Source: Calendula officinalis
Lineage: Eukaryota; Streptophyta; Magnoliopsida; Asterales; Asteraceae
Direction of reading: 5' to 3'
Length of the DNA stretch: 64,000 bases
Assembly: GCA_963853835.1 (NCBI GenBank)
Contig: OY970820.1
Location: 47,528,907 to 47,592,906, forward strand
Made by a program: the position numbers and the translations under genes. The notes beneath the pieces are model-generated. The model saw nothing but the letters and a program-made list of their open reading frames with translations. It was not told the DNA's origin and did no database searches. Of this stretch, positions 23,970 to 36,409 are shown piece after piece (the stretch's first letter is position 1; each line of letters starts with the position of its first letter).

Positions 23970-26900
23970 TTAAAATGGATATTCGTTTCCATATAAAACT
24001 AATGCATTATTGTCAACAGTAGTTCCACATACACCCTCTCTAATTAAGTTGATCTCCATATTGTCATCATGTGGAGGACCGCTAGATGCTTCGCTCTGTA
24101 AATATGTTTCTATGTCATCACTACATGTTTGTTCATTCATGTCATAAGAATCTCTTGCTGTTGTTTTGATCACAACTTTCCATCCTTTGTCAGTCGGGTC
24201 TGCAACATAAAAAACTTGTTGTGCTTGAGAAGCTAGTATAAAAGGCTCGTTATGAGGTTTCACGCCTTTAAAATTGAGTAGAGTAAACCCATTCTCATCT
24301 TCTTTTTTCCTTCCGCCATTTGAGATCCAATCACAATCGAACAAAACTACCTTTTTGTCAATAGAAAATTCCAACTCAATGATGTCATTTAATACACCAT
24401 AATATGTTACATCTCCCATGATAGGATTGTTATCTCTAGCACTTGAGAAGCTATTTGTCATGGCCTGAAGCATTACTCCACTATTTTGTGTTTTTCTTTT
24501 CCTTTCAACATCTTTTATGTGAAATCGAAAACCATTTATAATAAATCCTTTATAATTTTTCACAACCTCGGCAGGACCACTTGCCAAGGCCATAACATCT
24601 TTCGTGATTCTCGGGTCCCCTAGAGTATGCAGCTTCTCAACCTAATCAAAGGTAAGATGTGTTCAAATTTGTAGAATTATTCATGTAAATTAGATTTTTT
24701 ATTATTACTTACATGATCTTGGAACCATGCTACAAAAGTTTCACTATGATTACGATGAACCTCATGTTCACGCATTCGGCGATTATGATCACGAATGGAC
24801 ATAATATGTTCACTGCATGTTAAAAAGAATATAATATTAAAAATAATAACAAACAAATTGATACTTTAATTCACTGTATATAATAGTTTACTTACGTTAT
24901 AAATTCGTCAATTTCGCTACAATTGAACAACACATAAGAATGCGCTTTAGACAAAGTTTCAAGGTCTAGTACTTTCGTCTCTGTTGCACCCACCGATCGA
25001 CCCGGCATTGAGAAGATTGGGAAAACATCCACACAACCACCATCATCATAGTTTCGGCTTGTCTTGTTATGTCTAGTCTCAATATCCGAGGATAAGTATA
25101 ATGAACAAAATGAGAGACACTCTTCAACTAAGTATCCTTCTGCAATTGAACCCTCGGGTCTACCCTTATTTCGCACATAAGATTTTAGTGTGCACAAATA
25201 CCTAAGTTATAATAAACGTTAGTCAAATTAAATAATAATATGAAAATAATACCAAAAACTAGCTAAAACATATACGCGTACCTCTCAATTGGATACATCC
25301 AACGGTAATGAACTGGTCCACCCATTTTCGCCTCCGAAGCAAGATGAACTGATAGATGAACCATGACGTCAAAGAATGATGGTGGAAATATTCTCTCTAG
25401 ATCACAAAGAGTTTTTACGATATCATCTTGCATACGAACGAGATCATGCGATTTAAGAACTTTCGAGCACAATTGCCTATAGTAACAACATAACTTCATC
25501 AAAGGAGAGCGCACATGCTTAGGTAACACATTTCGCAAGGCGAGTGGCAATAATTGTTGCATGAGAATATGATTATCATGGCTCTTAAGGCCAAATATTT
25601 TTGGAGGCTTAAGTTGTACACATCTTGAAATATTAGATGCATATCCATCTGGAACTTTTACCTTTTTTAAGACATTACAAAATAATTCCTTCTCATTTTT
25701 ATCCATCGAGAAACAAGCCGGAGGCAAGTATAATTTGTTTCTATCTTTAACTTGAGGATGAAGTTCAGGTCTTATACCCATTTCTTGTAAATCAAGGCGT
25801 GCTTTTAAATGATCCTTAGTTTTTCCATCTAGATTCATCAAAGTCCCAACTACATTATCACAAACATTTTTCTCAGTATGCATCACATCTAGATTATGGC
25901 GTAGCAAATTATCTTTCCAGTATGGCAACTCGAAAAAAATACTTCTCTTTTTCCAATTGAATGGTAAATTCGGATTGTCCTTCACTAATTTCCAAATTTA
26001 ATTTAATACCCATTTAGCTCATCAAGTATATCTGAACCCGTCAATAAAGGAGGTGGTTTCTCAAGATCGTTAGTTCCATCAAAAGACTTTTTATCCTTCC
26101 GAAAACGATGATTATAAGGTAAATAACGTCGATGTCCCATGAAGCAATATTTCCCACCATGCTTTAAGCGTTTTGATTTTGTATTCTTATGGGGACATGC
26201 AAATTGACCTTTGGTACTCCATCCTGATAAGTTTGCGTATGCAGGAAAGTCACTTATAGTCCATAACAAAGAGGCACGCATTTGAAAGTTAGTATTTGTT
26301 GATGCATCGTAAGTTTCTAACCCAACATCCCATAATTCCTTTAGTTCATCCACTAGTGGTTCTAAATAGATATCTATATTATTCCCTGGAGCGGATGGGC
26401 CAGGAATAAGTAATGATAACATCAGATAAGGTTGTTTCATGCACATCCATGGCGGGAGATTATATGGCATTAAAACTACAGGCCATGTACTGTAAGAAAC
26501 ACTCATTGTACCAAAAGGATTAAACCCGTCACTAGCTAAACCAAGTCTAACATTGCGAGGTTCATTAGCAAATTCAGGATACTTGAAATCAAATTTTTTC
26601 CAAGCTGGAGAATCTGCAGGATGTCTTAGGAAACCATCTTTAGTACGTCCCTCTTCGTGCCATCTCATGGAGGCCGCTGTATTTGATGACATAAATAGCC
26701 TTTGCAACCTTGGTTTGAGAGGAAAATGGCGCAAAACTTTTGTTGGAATCTTCTTACGGTTAACGGGTTCAATTGTCGGACTTTCTATATCATTATCAGT
26801 TGGTTTATACCTCGACGTATGACAAATATCACATTGAGTTTTCTTGTCATTTCCTTTCCAATACAACATGCAATCGTTAGGGCATGCGTCAATTTTCTCG

Positions 26901-27529
26901 TAACTAAGTCCCAACTCTCTTATAACTTTCTTCATTTCGTACAATGACTTAGGTATAGAAGCATCCGGGAAAGCCGCTCTCAATGTTTCGAGGATCATGG
27001 TAAAACCTTGTTCGCTACATTTTCCTATGCACTTACTATGATATAGTCTAACAATAAAAGAAAGAACTGAAAATTTTTTACATCCAGGATATAGTTCTTT
27101 CTTTGCTTCTTCTAGTACCTCATAAAATCTATTTGCATCGACATTTGGCTTATTTATATGTTCATATTCTGTGCCTATTTCGGTTTCAAGTGCGTTCCCA
27201 TCTAACATGGAAAAGGCATCACACACCAAACCTTGCATGTCATCAGGTGCATTTAATATAGGTGTATTTAATACCGGTGTATTTAATATAGGATAGGTAG
27301 AGGGTCGAGAAATCGAACGTGGAATTTGATAACCTTTAATAAACCCATCACATATCAGGTGTGTACTAGCCTTCTCCCGGTTAACCCATATTTCATTACC
27401 GCATTTAATGCACAGGCACAAAATTTGCCGACTTTTTGACTCTTTAGCAAACATAAAATCAAGAAATTTTTCCAAGCCATTTTCATATTCAGTAGTCACC
27501 CTTGATAAAGACATCCAACTCATATCCAT
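23970..27529 (-). pseudogene. TnpD-like CACTA transposase (Transpos_assoc, Transposase_21, DUF4218, DUF4216)
   Basis: The start is MDMSWMSLSRVTTEYENGLEKFLDF, the transposase-associated domain, with the following CIKCGNEIW. The Transposase_21 core has CPNDCMLYW, CDICHTSRY, RWHEEGRTKDGFLRHPADSPAWKKFD, LGLASDGFNPFG and FSYSTWPV-like strings. The first block is open from 27529 to 26003. A one-base shift near 25990-26005 separates it from the next block (25985 on; NLDVMHTEKNVCDNVVGTLMN, then the DUF4218 part ending HYRWMYPIER). Consensus introns follow: exon ends at 25282, then exons 25201-24896, 24812-24713 (HSETFVAWFQDH) and 24641-23970 (DUF4216-type KNYKGFIINGFRF). The stop is TGA/TAA-type after YGNEYPF. 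Apart from the single shift the gene is nearly complete. The protein would cut and join the element ends in the nucleus. Confidence 0.88.
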
Positions 27530-28900
27530 ATTAGCTCTTGATTAAAAACACAATAGGATTACAACTAGTCACCGTGTTCGTTCATAATATGCACAAAACC
27601 TGCATCAAGAAAAATAATGAAACAAATAGTTAACACTACATCAAGAAAAATAATTAAGAAAATAGTTTAATATCACTCATTTTGAACCATTACGACTTTG
27701 GTAAGAGGGCGTGTCAAAACTCACTGATTTTTTTGCTTAGAATCTATATGGTTCGACCCGGGCGGGTATTGTGAAAACCGGGTTTGACCCGATTTTTACT
27801 CATTTTACTTCAAATGTATAACAAGGTACAAAATTTACTGCATGAGGTACGCATCTTTTATATAATATTTTCTTAGTTCTTAGTTGACCCGGGTTGACCC
27901 GCTGGTTGAACCAATTTACCCATGACCCGGTCATCATACTGGGTCGAGTAATAACCGGGTTTTAAAACATTAACTAGAATTCACAATACAGATTAGTAGA
28001 TCTACTGAGTCAGCCGGATAATTAATCTTAAAAAAAATCAAGTGCGGACACAATTAAAATAACATATAACAACTAAATTAGCATTTTAAGTAAATAGAAA
28101 CTTACTGACATATTAAACACAAAATACACAAACACAATCGAAGTCTATTTACAATTCACAATTTGGAATTTTTACATGTTACATACACAATTGACAATAC
28201 ACATTGACATAACATTAGAACACAACACAACACAATACAAAGAATTTATTTAGATGCTAAATTCAAACGATTTAGTTACTGGAAGAAGACTAATCGATCG
28301 AATTAAATAATCAAACAATCGAATTAAATAATCGAACAAAGGATTGGAGGTCTGAATTCGAACGTACCTTTGAATTTTCGAAATCACGAATTGAAGGTAA
28401 GAGGATTGAATTGTGTTCTAAGCCTGGAAGTCGATATTGAGTTATCAACGTATAAAGTGGGCATATAGGTTTCACCAGGGTTTAAGGTTTACGTATTAAC
28501 ACTTTAAACCCCAATTTTAACACTTTAGTACATGTTCAAAACAAGTCCTCTATTTAGTTTCTTTTTTATCTTTTAGACTAATGGAATAAATTTAACACTT
28601 TTGTAATGTTTTAAAATTTGAGTGGACCCGGCCGGTTCAACCGGGTTGACAGGAACCTGAAAATAAAATGAGTCAATATTTGGGTCGACAAGTAATTTGA
28701 TTAATAAATCATCATAACAATGTAGCTAACCCACGAGTTACGAATTAACATGTGGGATAAACTAAGTACCAATGTCTTTTAAGACATGATTCAAGCGATC
28801 AAACTTATTGATATCACATTCCTATGTCATTAGTAGTCCTTATCTGAAATTAACACAAGTCGATATATATTTTGACATGTCAAAATATACATGTCAGTTT
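27530..28900. other. Upstream region of the CACTA TnpD-like gene
   Basis: Probable promoter and leader of the element. No gene is seen. Words such as gacccgggttgaccc recur near 27760-27960 and 28620-28650. A possible untranslated exon lies near 28330-28480. Confidence 0.35.
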
Positions 28901-28929
28901 TGGTAAAAAAAACTTTTTACATATAAATG

Positions 28930-29830
28930 TCGTTTTATAATTATATTGCATTATAATAAGACCAATATAAATAAGTGTCCTATAAATCTAATTAAATTGG
29001 GACTAGATATCGAGTGTCCTATCAGATTACATTATAATAGGACACTATTGTTTAAACGACCTATAAAGCTAATGTTATATGACTTAAATATTTAGGTCCT
29101 ATTATGTGTCATTATAATAGGACTCATACAAATAAATGTCTTATAAAACTTAATATTATAGGACTCAGATATCAAGTGTTTTATTAGACTACAATATACT
29201 AGCAGGGTATCCGCGCAATGCGGCGGCGGATACCTAGAAATCATATTTCGTGGCGAGCAAGTGTTGTTCGTTTACACGGTAATAATAGTTGCTAGAAATA
29301 AATAATTAAACGGAAATGTGGATTTTGGTAAGAGTTGATGATTTACAGCGTCGTATATTTAATGTTATTGGGTAAAATAGTTCTCGAGTAACAGACTTTT
29401 GTTATTAAGTGTGGGTGGTATTACCAAAGTGTAATGTATAACAAGTGGTTAACACATAGTGATAAGTTAGGAGAGGTCTTGGGTTCGAATCTTATTAGCC
29501 GTGATTTTTTTTTAAGGTAGAGAACTAACTAACAAAAGTGGAAATGCCCTTAAAATCAAATTTAAGGAGCTCCTTAAACTTGCCTAATGGGATAGGCCTA
29601 AATGCTTTATATAATAGTAAGATTAGGACCTCGATTAATTAGTGCCTTATAAAAGTTAATGTAATAGGACATTTACATTAAATGTCCTATTACATCGAAT
29701 CATAATAAAACTCAAAGAGGTAGAGGTCCTATAATATAGGTTAATAGGATGTACATATAAAATGTCCTATTAGATTATACCATATTATGACTCAAAAACT
29801 AGTTAGTCCTATTAGATAAGTTATAACTTA
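28930..29830. repeat. Right subterminal repeats of the CACTA element
   Basis: The words ataggacac, gtcctattag and aggactca recur about every 50-70 bases, mirroring the left end. The array is interrupted by the Helitron at 29199-29622; bringing together 29198 and 29623 restores a continuous array (acaatata then ttaggacc). Confidence 0.7.
29199..29622 (-). mobile_element. Non-autonomous Helitron, 424 bp
   Basis: Read on the minus strand it starts TCTTACTATTATATAAAGC (29622 leftwards) and ends with a hairpin ggtatccgc...gcggatacc followed by ctgCTAG at 29202-29199. The flanks are A and T (29198 is a and 29623 is t on the plus strand), the Helitron insertion rule, with no target duplication. Its interior is non-coding. 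Confidence 0.88.
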
Positions 29831-30655
29831 CCAATATATCATAAGTACAAAGGTCACAAACTTAATTACTTTCTTTTAAAGTGTTTGATACACATACAAA
29901 AACATTCGCAAACGTAATATTACTAATGTTATGTAATTTTGAAGTATTATACTCATCTTTAATGAGAAATATATTAACGAGAAGCTAAATTGTGAAAAAT
30001 AGGACAATCGAATTATTTTTTAGTTAGGATCAGTTTGGTTTTTAAATTAGTTTGTACGATTTGGTTTCAATTTTTAAAAACCGGATTTTATCTGGTTCGT
30101 ATAAAATGAATCCAACCAAACGAACATCCCTAGGGATTGGTTTGAACTTTGTACTATTGGCAAATAATTGAGTTTATTTAATAGTATGTTTTCTTAATAA
30201 GTAGTAGCACCATAACACGGAAAAAGTAAGAATTTCAAAAAATTAACGTTACATAATAAAATTTGAGTATAAATCCTTCCCTGCGTGTATACATACATAA
30301 ACGGTTGAGTTTTATATTTCTAAAAGAATCAGGTCCATATGAGGACCGAGGACACTAGTGAAGTGACAAACCGTCGGAGGATACTTCAGGAATAATGGCA
30401 TATGCTGATTTGAGCAAGTAATGAACGATTTTGTACTTTCGTTATAAACTAATAATATTTAATACACATAAACTTAGAAATTATAAGAAACAAAGTGATG
30501 ACTCAACATTATTAATGATATAGTGTGTACGTTCACGCATTATTACGATTTTGAGTTTTTTTATACAATTAACGTCAAGGTGTTAAGTGACTTGTGACTT
30601 GGCTGTTTAATAAATAATGATAATTATAATATTACTAATAATAATCAATATAATA
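29831..30655. other. Unassigned AT-rich sequence
   Basis: No gene or clear element end is seen. It should contain the lost right terminus of the CACTA element or its flank. Confidence 0.3.
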
Positions 30656-30851
30656 CTCCATCCGTCCTAATTTATTGTCCAAAATTCTATTTTGCCTTGT
30701 TTCAAGATAATTATCTACTCCTAAATTTCAGTTAATCAAAAAACATTTAAATGAAAAGGAAACAATTTGATTGGCAACATAATATAACTAATGTTTATTC
30801 TTAAACTATGTGTTTTTTGTTTGGTAGACAATAATATTGATACAGAGGGAG
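30656..30851. mobile_element. Stowaway-like MITE, 196 bp
   Basis: ctccatccgtcctaatttattgtc at the left pairs with gacaataatattgatacagagggag at the right. TA flanks both sides (30654-30655 and 30852-30853). Confidence 0.82.
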
Positions 30852-31033
30852 TATAATTATTAACGGTTTTTGTAAACTTGACAATATAAGAGCAGTCGGT
30901 GTGGGAGGGGTTATAACCCCGCCAGCAACTTTTGTTGGCCTATAAGTCTATAACTCCTTTATAATACCATTTGTCCCGTTAAAGGCCATTTCGCCGTTGC
31001 TACGACAGTTCGCCAAAGGTTTAATTTTTTATT
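30852..31033. other. Short spacer before family B copy 2
   Basis: It holds a GC-richer patch (gagcagtcggtgtgggaggggttataaccccgcc) with an internal gggttataaccc palindrome, possibly half of another small element. The join to the truncated gag is near 31034. Confidence 0.3.
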
Positions 31034-31046
31034 CAAGACAGCTGAG

Positions 31047-31352
31047 TTGAGTTTGGGGACCAAATCTAAGGACGTTTTCTTGATTGGTAACGGCGGTGGC
31101 GGTGGGAAGAAGAGAAAAGGGTATTGTGGTAAAGGAAAGGGTAAAACCTATCCAAACCAAGGAGTGCCAAATGGTAAAGGTGTCAAACAAAAGGTCAAGA
31201 AGGTTAAGCCTAACACTGCGAGGACCGAGAACCGGTGCTTCAAGTGTGGTGAGGCTGGGCATTGGAAAAGAAATTGTCCAAAGGGTGCAAGTGGTAGTGG
31301 AGGAAACGCATGTTCCTCAGGTAACACAACCACACTTCTTAAATCACTTTAA
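31047..31352 (+). pseudogene. Gag fragment of family B copy 2 (basic region and zinc knuckle)
   Basis: It encodes about 100 residues: a Gly/Lys-rich stretch and then the knuckle CFKCGEAGHWKRNC and a Ser/Gly tail. It is truncated at its start by the element breakpoint. A possible intron (CAG|GTAACA at 31320 to TTGCAG at 31406) follows the tail, but joining it gives only a few more codons. Confidence 0.78.
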
Positions 31353-31449
31353 GATACTTGTAAAGTACATTACGAGTAATCTAACTGTTGCAATCGTTTA
31401 TTGCAGGAGGAGATGGAAAGTGATAGTGACCGACATGAGATGGTGATAA

Positions 31450-33868
31450 TCCCACGAGCACCAAGTTTTATAATTCAGTATTTTGTGGATTCGTTTCAAA
31501 CAATTTTAGTTTATTATTTTTGGATAATTTTATTTTATGTTAAAACAAGTTTTATTTTGGTTTTAAATAAATTTCGAATCCATGGTTGAATTATATTGTG
31601 TGCATGTGTGATAATTACACTAGTCAAGGTTTATGACTAGATTGTAAGTCAAGTTTTGATTTACTTATATTTCATGTTTTATATATATTTGTTTGATTGT
31701 TGTATAAATAATGTCTTGATAGCTCAAGGTATTTAGATGCTAGTAATTAGAAAGTCTTTCTAATGAAAGTATTTAAAAGTTTTATGGAAGCATAAGGTTC
31801 AATAGTTATTGAACTTAGTTAAAACATCTTAAGTAATAGTCATTACTTATGATAGAAAGTTTTAAAGTATTAGTATTAATATAGTATGATTATATTGGAT
31901 ATAATCAAGATAGACTCTAAGAGTATTATTACAAGTCTTTTATACTTGTAGTAAAGGATTTAATGAAGTCATAATTCCCTAATAGGAATAATTGGATATT
32001 CGCATAATCCAAGTAAAATGACTTAGACATTAAATGACTCTTAAAAAGGGACATAACTATATTAAAGTATTTAAGAATTAAATGGTATTATTGCAAGTCT
32101 TTTATACTTGTAATGAATATAATATTTAATCAAGTCATGATTCCCTTATAGGAATAATGGATATTTGAGAAATTCAAGAAATGACTTTGGCATTAAATAA
32201 GATTCTTAAAAGAGTACTAATGTATTTAAGAATTGATAATATCATTTCAAGTGTTTTATACTTGCTAGATACAGTAATCAATAAAGATCATAATTCCCTA
32301 AACAGGAATGTTGGAAATTCACAAATCCAAAGTTTGATCTTAATTATTGATAGAATTCCTAAAAGATTGAACTACGAGTTATTGACTAGGTCAAAGTAGT
32401 TTAAGAGATGCTTAAGTTCCATAAAATTAAGTGGGAGCTAAGACTAACGTAATTCATTAAAGATGTTAGTGAATTCAGTAATTTAGTACGACATAAACAA
32501 CAAGGTTTTACCAAGTCGTTAGCCAAAGAGTTAAGAAAAATAATAAATGATCGATTAGATTATTGCAAACCTAATAGCGTGATCACAAGTCTTGTGATTA
32601 ATTATTGCATATCTAATAGGTTGTTAAACACTTCAGTGGATAACACAATCATTTAAGGAAATTTCTTTAACTAGTAAAGATATCTACAAATCAAGTAACT
32701 AAAAGTAGCTTTAGTTACAAGGATAAATTTGTGAGTTCAAGAAAATAAGGAGTTAATTTCCAATCCTCCTATGTTAACCGACTTACATAAAAGGCAAGAC
32801 TAGAATATGTTCTAGATTGTTGCAAGAACAATATCTAGCAAAGGCAAAAGTAATAGTATTCCTAAATACTCGTCTTATGTCTTTAGTTTAATAGAAATGA
32901 TTGTTTTAGTGATAAAGTTACAATTAAGGTTGTAAGAATCATTAAGTAATCAACACAAACGAAAGGAATAAGTAATGATCCAGTAATAATTCAGTATCTA
33001 TGTCCAGTGAGGAATAGTACATGAGTTAGTATCATTTTTTATTCAGACTTTGTATGTTTTACAAGATCCATGAATAAAAGTCTATTTATTCAAAAAGATA
33101 TAAATCCGTGACTACTCGTCTGGGTGGGAACCTCGATGGGACGTTAACGTCATCGTGATATTTGGTGGTAGATTCGAAGTTCTTCGAAGATCGCTACACA
33201 AGTTTTGTGTAACCAAATATCGGTGATATTCTGTTGGAGGCTCAACGAATATTGGATTGACCACCGTGACAATACTTCGTGGTTGAAAAGTTCAAAAGTA
33301 TTGTTCACTAGGATTGTCCTTAAGCCTGAGGTATTTGGTTTAGGATACAATGACTAATGTGCTTTGGTTCAACTCAGACAATTCTGAAATACGTTTGTCA
33401 TACGAGGAAGATACTGGGTACAAAGGAAGTCGTATTTTAAATCGAAATATACAAGATGGTAATTGCACCTCCTTTTTAGGAGAGATATTTATAGATCCTT
33501 TGACGTGATGAGATAACTGGAAAGTGCATGGCCATGCCCAAACGAACTGATTTGTTCTTTGTCGTTTATCACAACAGTTTGAATCAAGAAGTCATGAAAT
33601 AATTTTGAATACAGGAGTTGATAATTTCTACCATGCTCGTATTCGTTATCACAAATATCGTGCTGCAAGGGATAAGCCTAACAACGTTACCCAAGAAGTA
33701 AAGACAGAGTGTTCTTTACTAGGAGACGCTATTAAGAGTTTTTTATAAAACTACACCAAGGGTTACATAAGCTGTTTTTATGGGGTTGGTTACCTACATG
33801 CCCATCTAGAAGGCCACTGTAGCTCGTATCATTAAGACAAAGGTTACAAAATTGCACAAGTGGGAGTC
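31450..33868 (+). other. 3' non-coding part of family B copy 2 with tandem repeats and polypurine tract
   Basis: About three imperfect units of about 150 bp (31900-32350) each contain attccc-ta-aggaat, ggatatt...aatcc and caagtcttttatacttg hairpins. The rest is AT-rich. The tract acaagtgggagtc at 33856-33868 directly precedes the LTR and would prime plus-strand DNA synthesis. Confidence 0.72.
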
Positions 33869-34990
33869 TGAAGGAATTATGTGCACAGTTGGTCAACCTA
33901 TGATGATACATCCATGCCTACGAAACACTTAAGGGTCACACCGGTGAGTGCATGTAATACGAACAAGTTATGCAACGATACTACAAAGAGGAATGATTCA
34001 TAATAGTCATTATGAATCAGTTAAAGTATTAGGTTAAGTTTAACTTATTACTAGATTAGTTTAACTAACTAATTAATACAAGTAGTTGTACATTTACTAG
34101 TTAAGTAAATATACAATGTGTTAATTATAGATTATCCATGATATGATTTAAAGCTATTAAATCATATAGTAATTGGATAATATTATTGTATAAATTATAT
34201 AAAGGTTATTATATAATTAACTATTAAAAGTATGACTACAAGTGTATAATTTCGTGTATATGGGTACCGAAATTATAGTGTGTTAATACTAGACATTTGA
34301 TAGTTAAGTGCAATGATAATAAACTAGTTAAAACTATAAGGGATGGAAGTGTAAAAAGGAAGTTTAATTAAGAAGTCAATCTTAATTAAACTAGAAGGGT
34401 TTTAAGTGTAACATCTTCTATTATAAATAGAAGGCTTATGCTAAACCCTAGAGGTTGATTCATTACACCTTATTCACGAAACCCCTTGCCCCTCTCCTTA
34501 AACACAAGAACACAAGCTTGTGTTCTTCGTTCGTTCTTCGTGTTCTTCGAGTTTCGAAGATCAAGGATCGTTGCAAGTGATCAACTAGAAGATCGTTCGT
34601 CGTGTTCATCATCAGTGGAATTATTTTAAGCATTAACCTAAGGTATGTTCCATGGAACACATCTTCTTCTTCTCCTCTTGTTCGAAGTCGAACCAAGAAC
34701 CCTAGGGTTCTTGGTAGTAGTCGACGAACACACACAAGTATGTGTGTGTGTTCGAGTTCTTCGTACAAGGTTTCTTTCTTGTTAACCTTATCTACTTTTC
34801 CAACATCCAAATCCTTTAGGATTTAAGGATTAGGTTTAATCCCAATTCCGCATTTAGGGATTAAATCAGCTAGTTAGTTTAAACCGGTCAAGAACAAGTT
34901 CATGTTCTTGGTCAGCAAGGTTCGAACTCGTGTACTAGGTGGTCGACCCAAGTGGTTGATCAGTCGCATGGTGCGTAGTAAATCCCTACA
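33869..34990 (+). repeat. Family B LTR, copy 2 (3' LTR)
   Basis: It runs from TGAAGGAATTATGTGC to AATCCCTACA (1122 bp). It has the 11-bp palindrome near 34005-34030, a perfect 12-bp hairpin (gtttaattaaga/tcttaattaaac, 34362-34391), a TATA box (tataaata, 34422-34429), a ttcgtgttcttcg minisatellite (34520-34560) and a gt/ac palindrome near 34729-34752. Confidence 0.88.
34422..34429 (+). promoter_or_regulatory. TATA box of family B LTR
   Basis: tataaata follows the conserved hairpin by about 30 bases; the equivalent in Copia-A's LTR is ttataaataaa at 39479-39489. Transcription of the element would start just downstream, giving a long R/U5. Confidence 0.55.
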
Positions 34991-36409
34991 GAAATCAGAT
35001 GATTTATTCCATGAGTTGCACGATTTCTAAAGAGCTTCGTTTTTCTGAGCTAATGACAGGTTATCTTCTCTCAGGATATTGTTGAAGCACTGAAGCCTGA
35101 CTACCTCAAGCTTTGAATTTTCAGCTTCTGAGGATTTTCGAGTGAGTTCTTCTAATCTTTCAGTCACCATGGACAGAGTGGTTTCTAACTGAGCATTTCT
35201 TTCGTGAGTGAGCATCAGATCTTTAACAAGTGATCTGACTAACGGTGGATAAGCTTCGAGAGGAGCTGTGTTAGGCACTTTTTCCTTGTTTGGAAGATCG
35301 TCCTCTCCTTCCCTTGAAACAGGGGACATTAGAGTATTAGATTCCAGAGTTTCTTTTTCTTCCTGATGATATTCTGTTTCTTCAACCCTTGCCATCAAAC
35401 ATATACAATTTTTTTGATCTTCAGAGATTGACTCCGATTCTTCTTTTGTTTTAGCGAATAGACCTTTTGTGTTGCAAGTAATTACTTCTTCTTCACTTGT
35501 CTCTGAGTCACTTAACCAAGCTTCATCAGTTGCCTTTAATGCTTTTGCATCTTTCTCAGCCTTGGCTAGCTGAGCTTTCAGCTCCTGGTATTTCTTCTCA
35601 GTATCTTCATATTTATTTTTATAGCTTGATGAAGAGCTTGAGCTTGATCTTTCAGATCCCGAGTTCTCTTTAACTCTATAATCAACTTTAATGTGACCCG
35701 TTCTTCCACACTTAAAGCACACCATCTTTCCTCTATCGTTTTGACCTCCTGATCTGTTTCTATTTAAGAATCTTTTGTACCTTGTGGCTAATAGAGCCAT
35801 ACTTTCAGAGAGTTCTTTTATATCATCATTATCACCTTCTCCTGAATTAGATTCACGTTCTTCGAAATCACCGTCTTCAGCATCTTCAAACCTTTCATCA
35901 TCAGCATCATTTGGATCGACAGCATTTTCCGCCTTTGCTTTTAGTGCTTTTCGAGATGACATGGAGGAATTTGCAATGAGGGCAGAGGTGGTGGGAGTTT
36001 CATTCAGGTCGTCGTACATCTAGTTTTCATTTTCAAAATTCATCACTGTACTGTAGAGACTGCTCATGTTCATGTCTCTCATCTGATCAGAGGTTCTTAG
36101 CACCGTGGACATGACAGCCCAATCTTTTGTAAGAATTTCCAAAAATTTGTACATTAACTCTTGAACATCTTTGTGAATGCCGAACTCCCTTAGTTCATTT
36201 ATGAGGATGGTGAATCTTCTGTAGGACATATTGAGTGTTTCACCTCTGATGACCTTGAATGCTTCATACTTTCGATTCAACATTGCTTTTCTGCTAGCTT
36301 TAACTTCGCCGGTTCCTTCATATGATGTTATCAAGATATCCCATACCTCTTTGGCAGTTTTACACTCTTTTACAGAGATAAGAATGTGATTTGGGAGGGA
36401 TGTTTGAAG
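34991..36409 (-). pseudogene. Gag fragment of a third Copia-type element ('Copia-C')
   Basis: On the minus strand the segment encodes a UBN2-type gag core (KTAKEVWDILITSYEGTGEVK, then LNMSYRRFTILINELREFG). An in-frame TAG follows at 36020-36022, then an acidic stretch, a CCHC knuckle (CFKCGRTGHIKVDYRVK, with the last Cys changed to Tyr) and a coiled-coil-like region (KKYQELKAQLAKAEKDAKALK). The strings resemble SIRE/Maximus-type plant Copia gag. Both ends are cut: 34990 is the end of one family B LTR and about 36410 the start of the next, so this is a trapped fragment, not a whole element. Confidence 0.8.

Larger units (their letters stand above)
31034..34990 (+). mobile_element. Family B retrotransposon, copy 2 (5' truncated, opposite orientation to copy 1)
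   Basis: It begins inside gag (caagacagctgagttg), continues through the zinc knuckle, about 2.4 kb of non-coding repeats, the polypurine tract at 33856-33868 and the 3' LTR 33869-34990. It is the inverted counterpart of 12197-16150, with scattered differences and small indels throughout, so it is not a very recent copy. Confidence 0.82.

Noticed and set aside
28861..28890. cgatatatattttgacatgtcaaaatatac as the right CACTA terminus
   Set aside because: It is a local palindrome with only partial likeness to the left end, and subterminal repeats continue to its right up to 29830.
31320..31406. Possible intron after the family B zinc knuckle
   Set aside because: The donor CAG|GTAACA and acceptor TTGCAG look good, but splicing leads to a stop after a few codons, so no longer product is gained.
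31900..32350. CRISPR-like regularly spaced repeats
   Set aside because: The context is a plant retrotransposon, the units are imperfect and adjacent, and there are no cas genes.
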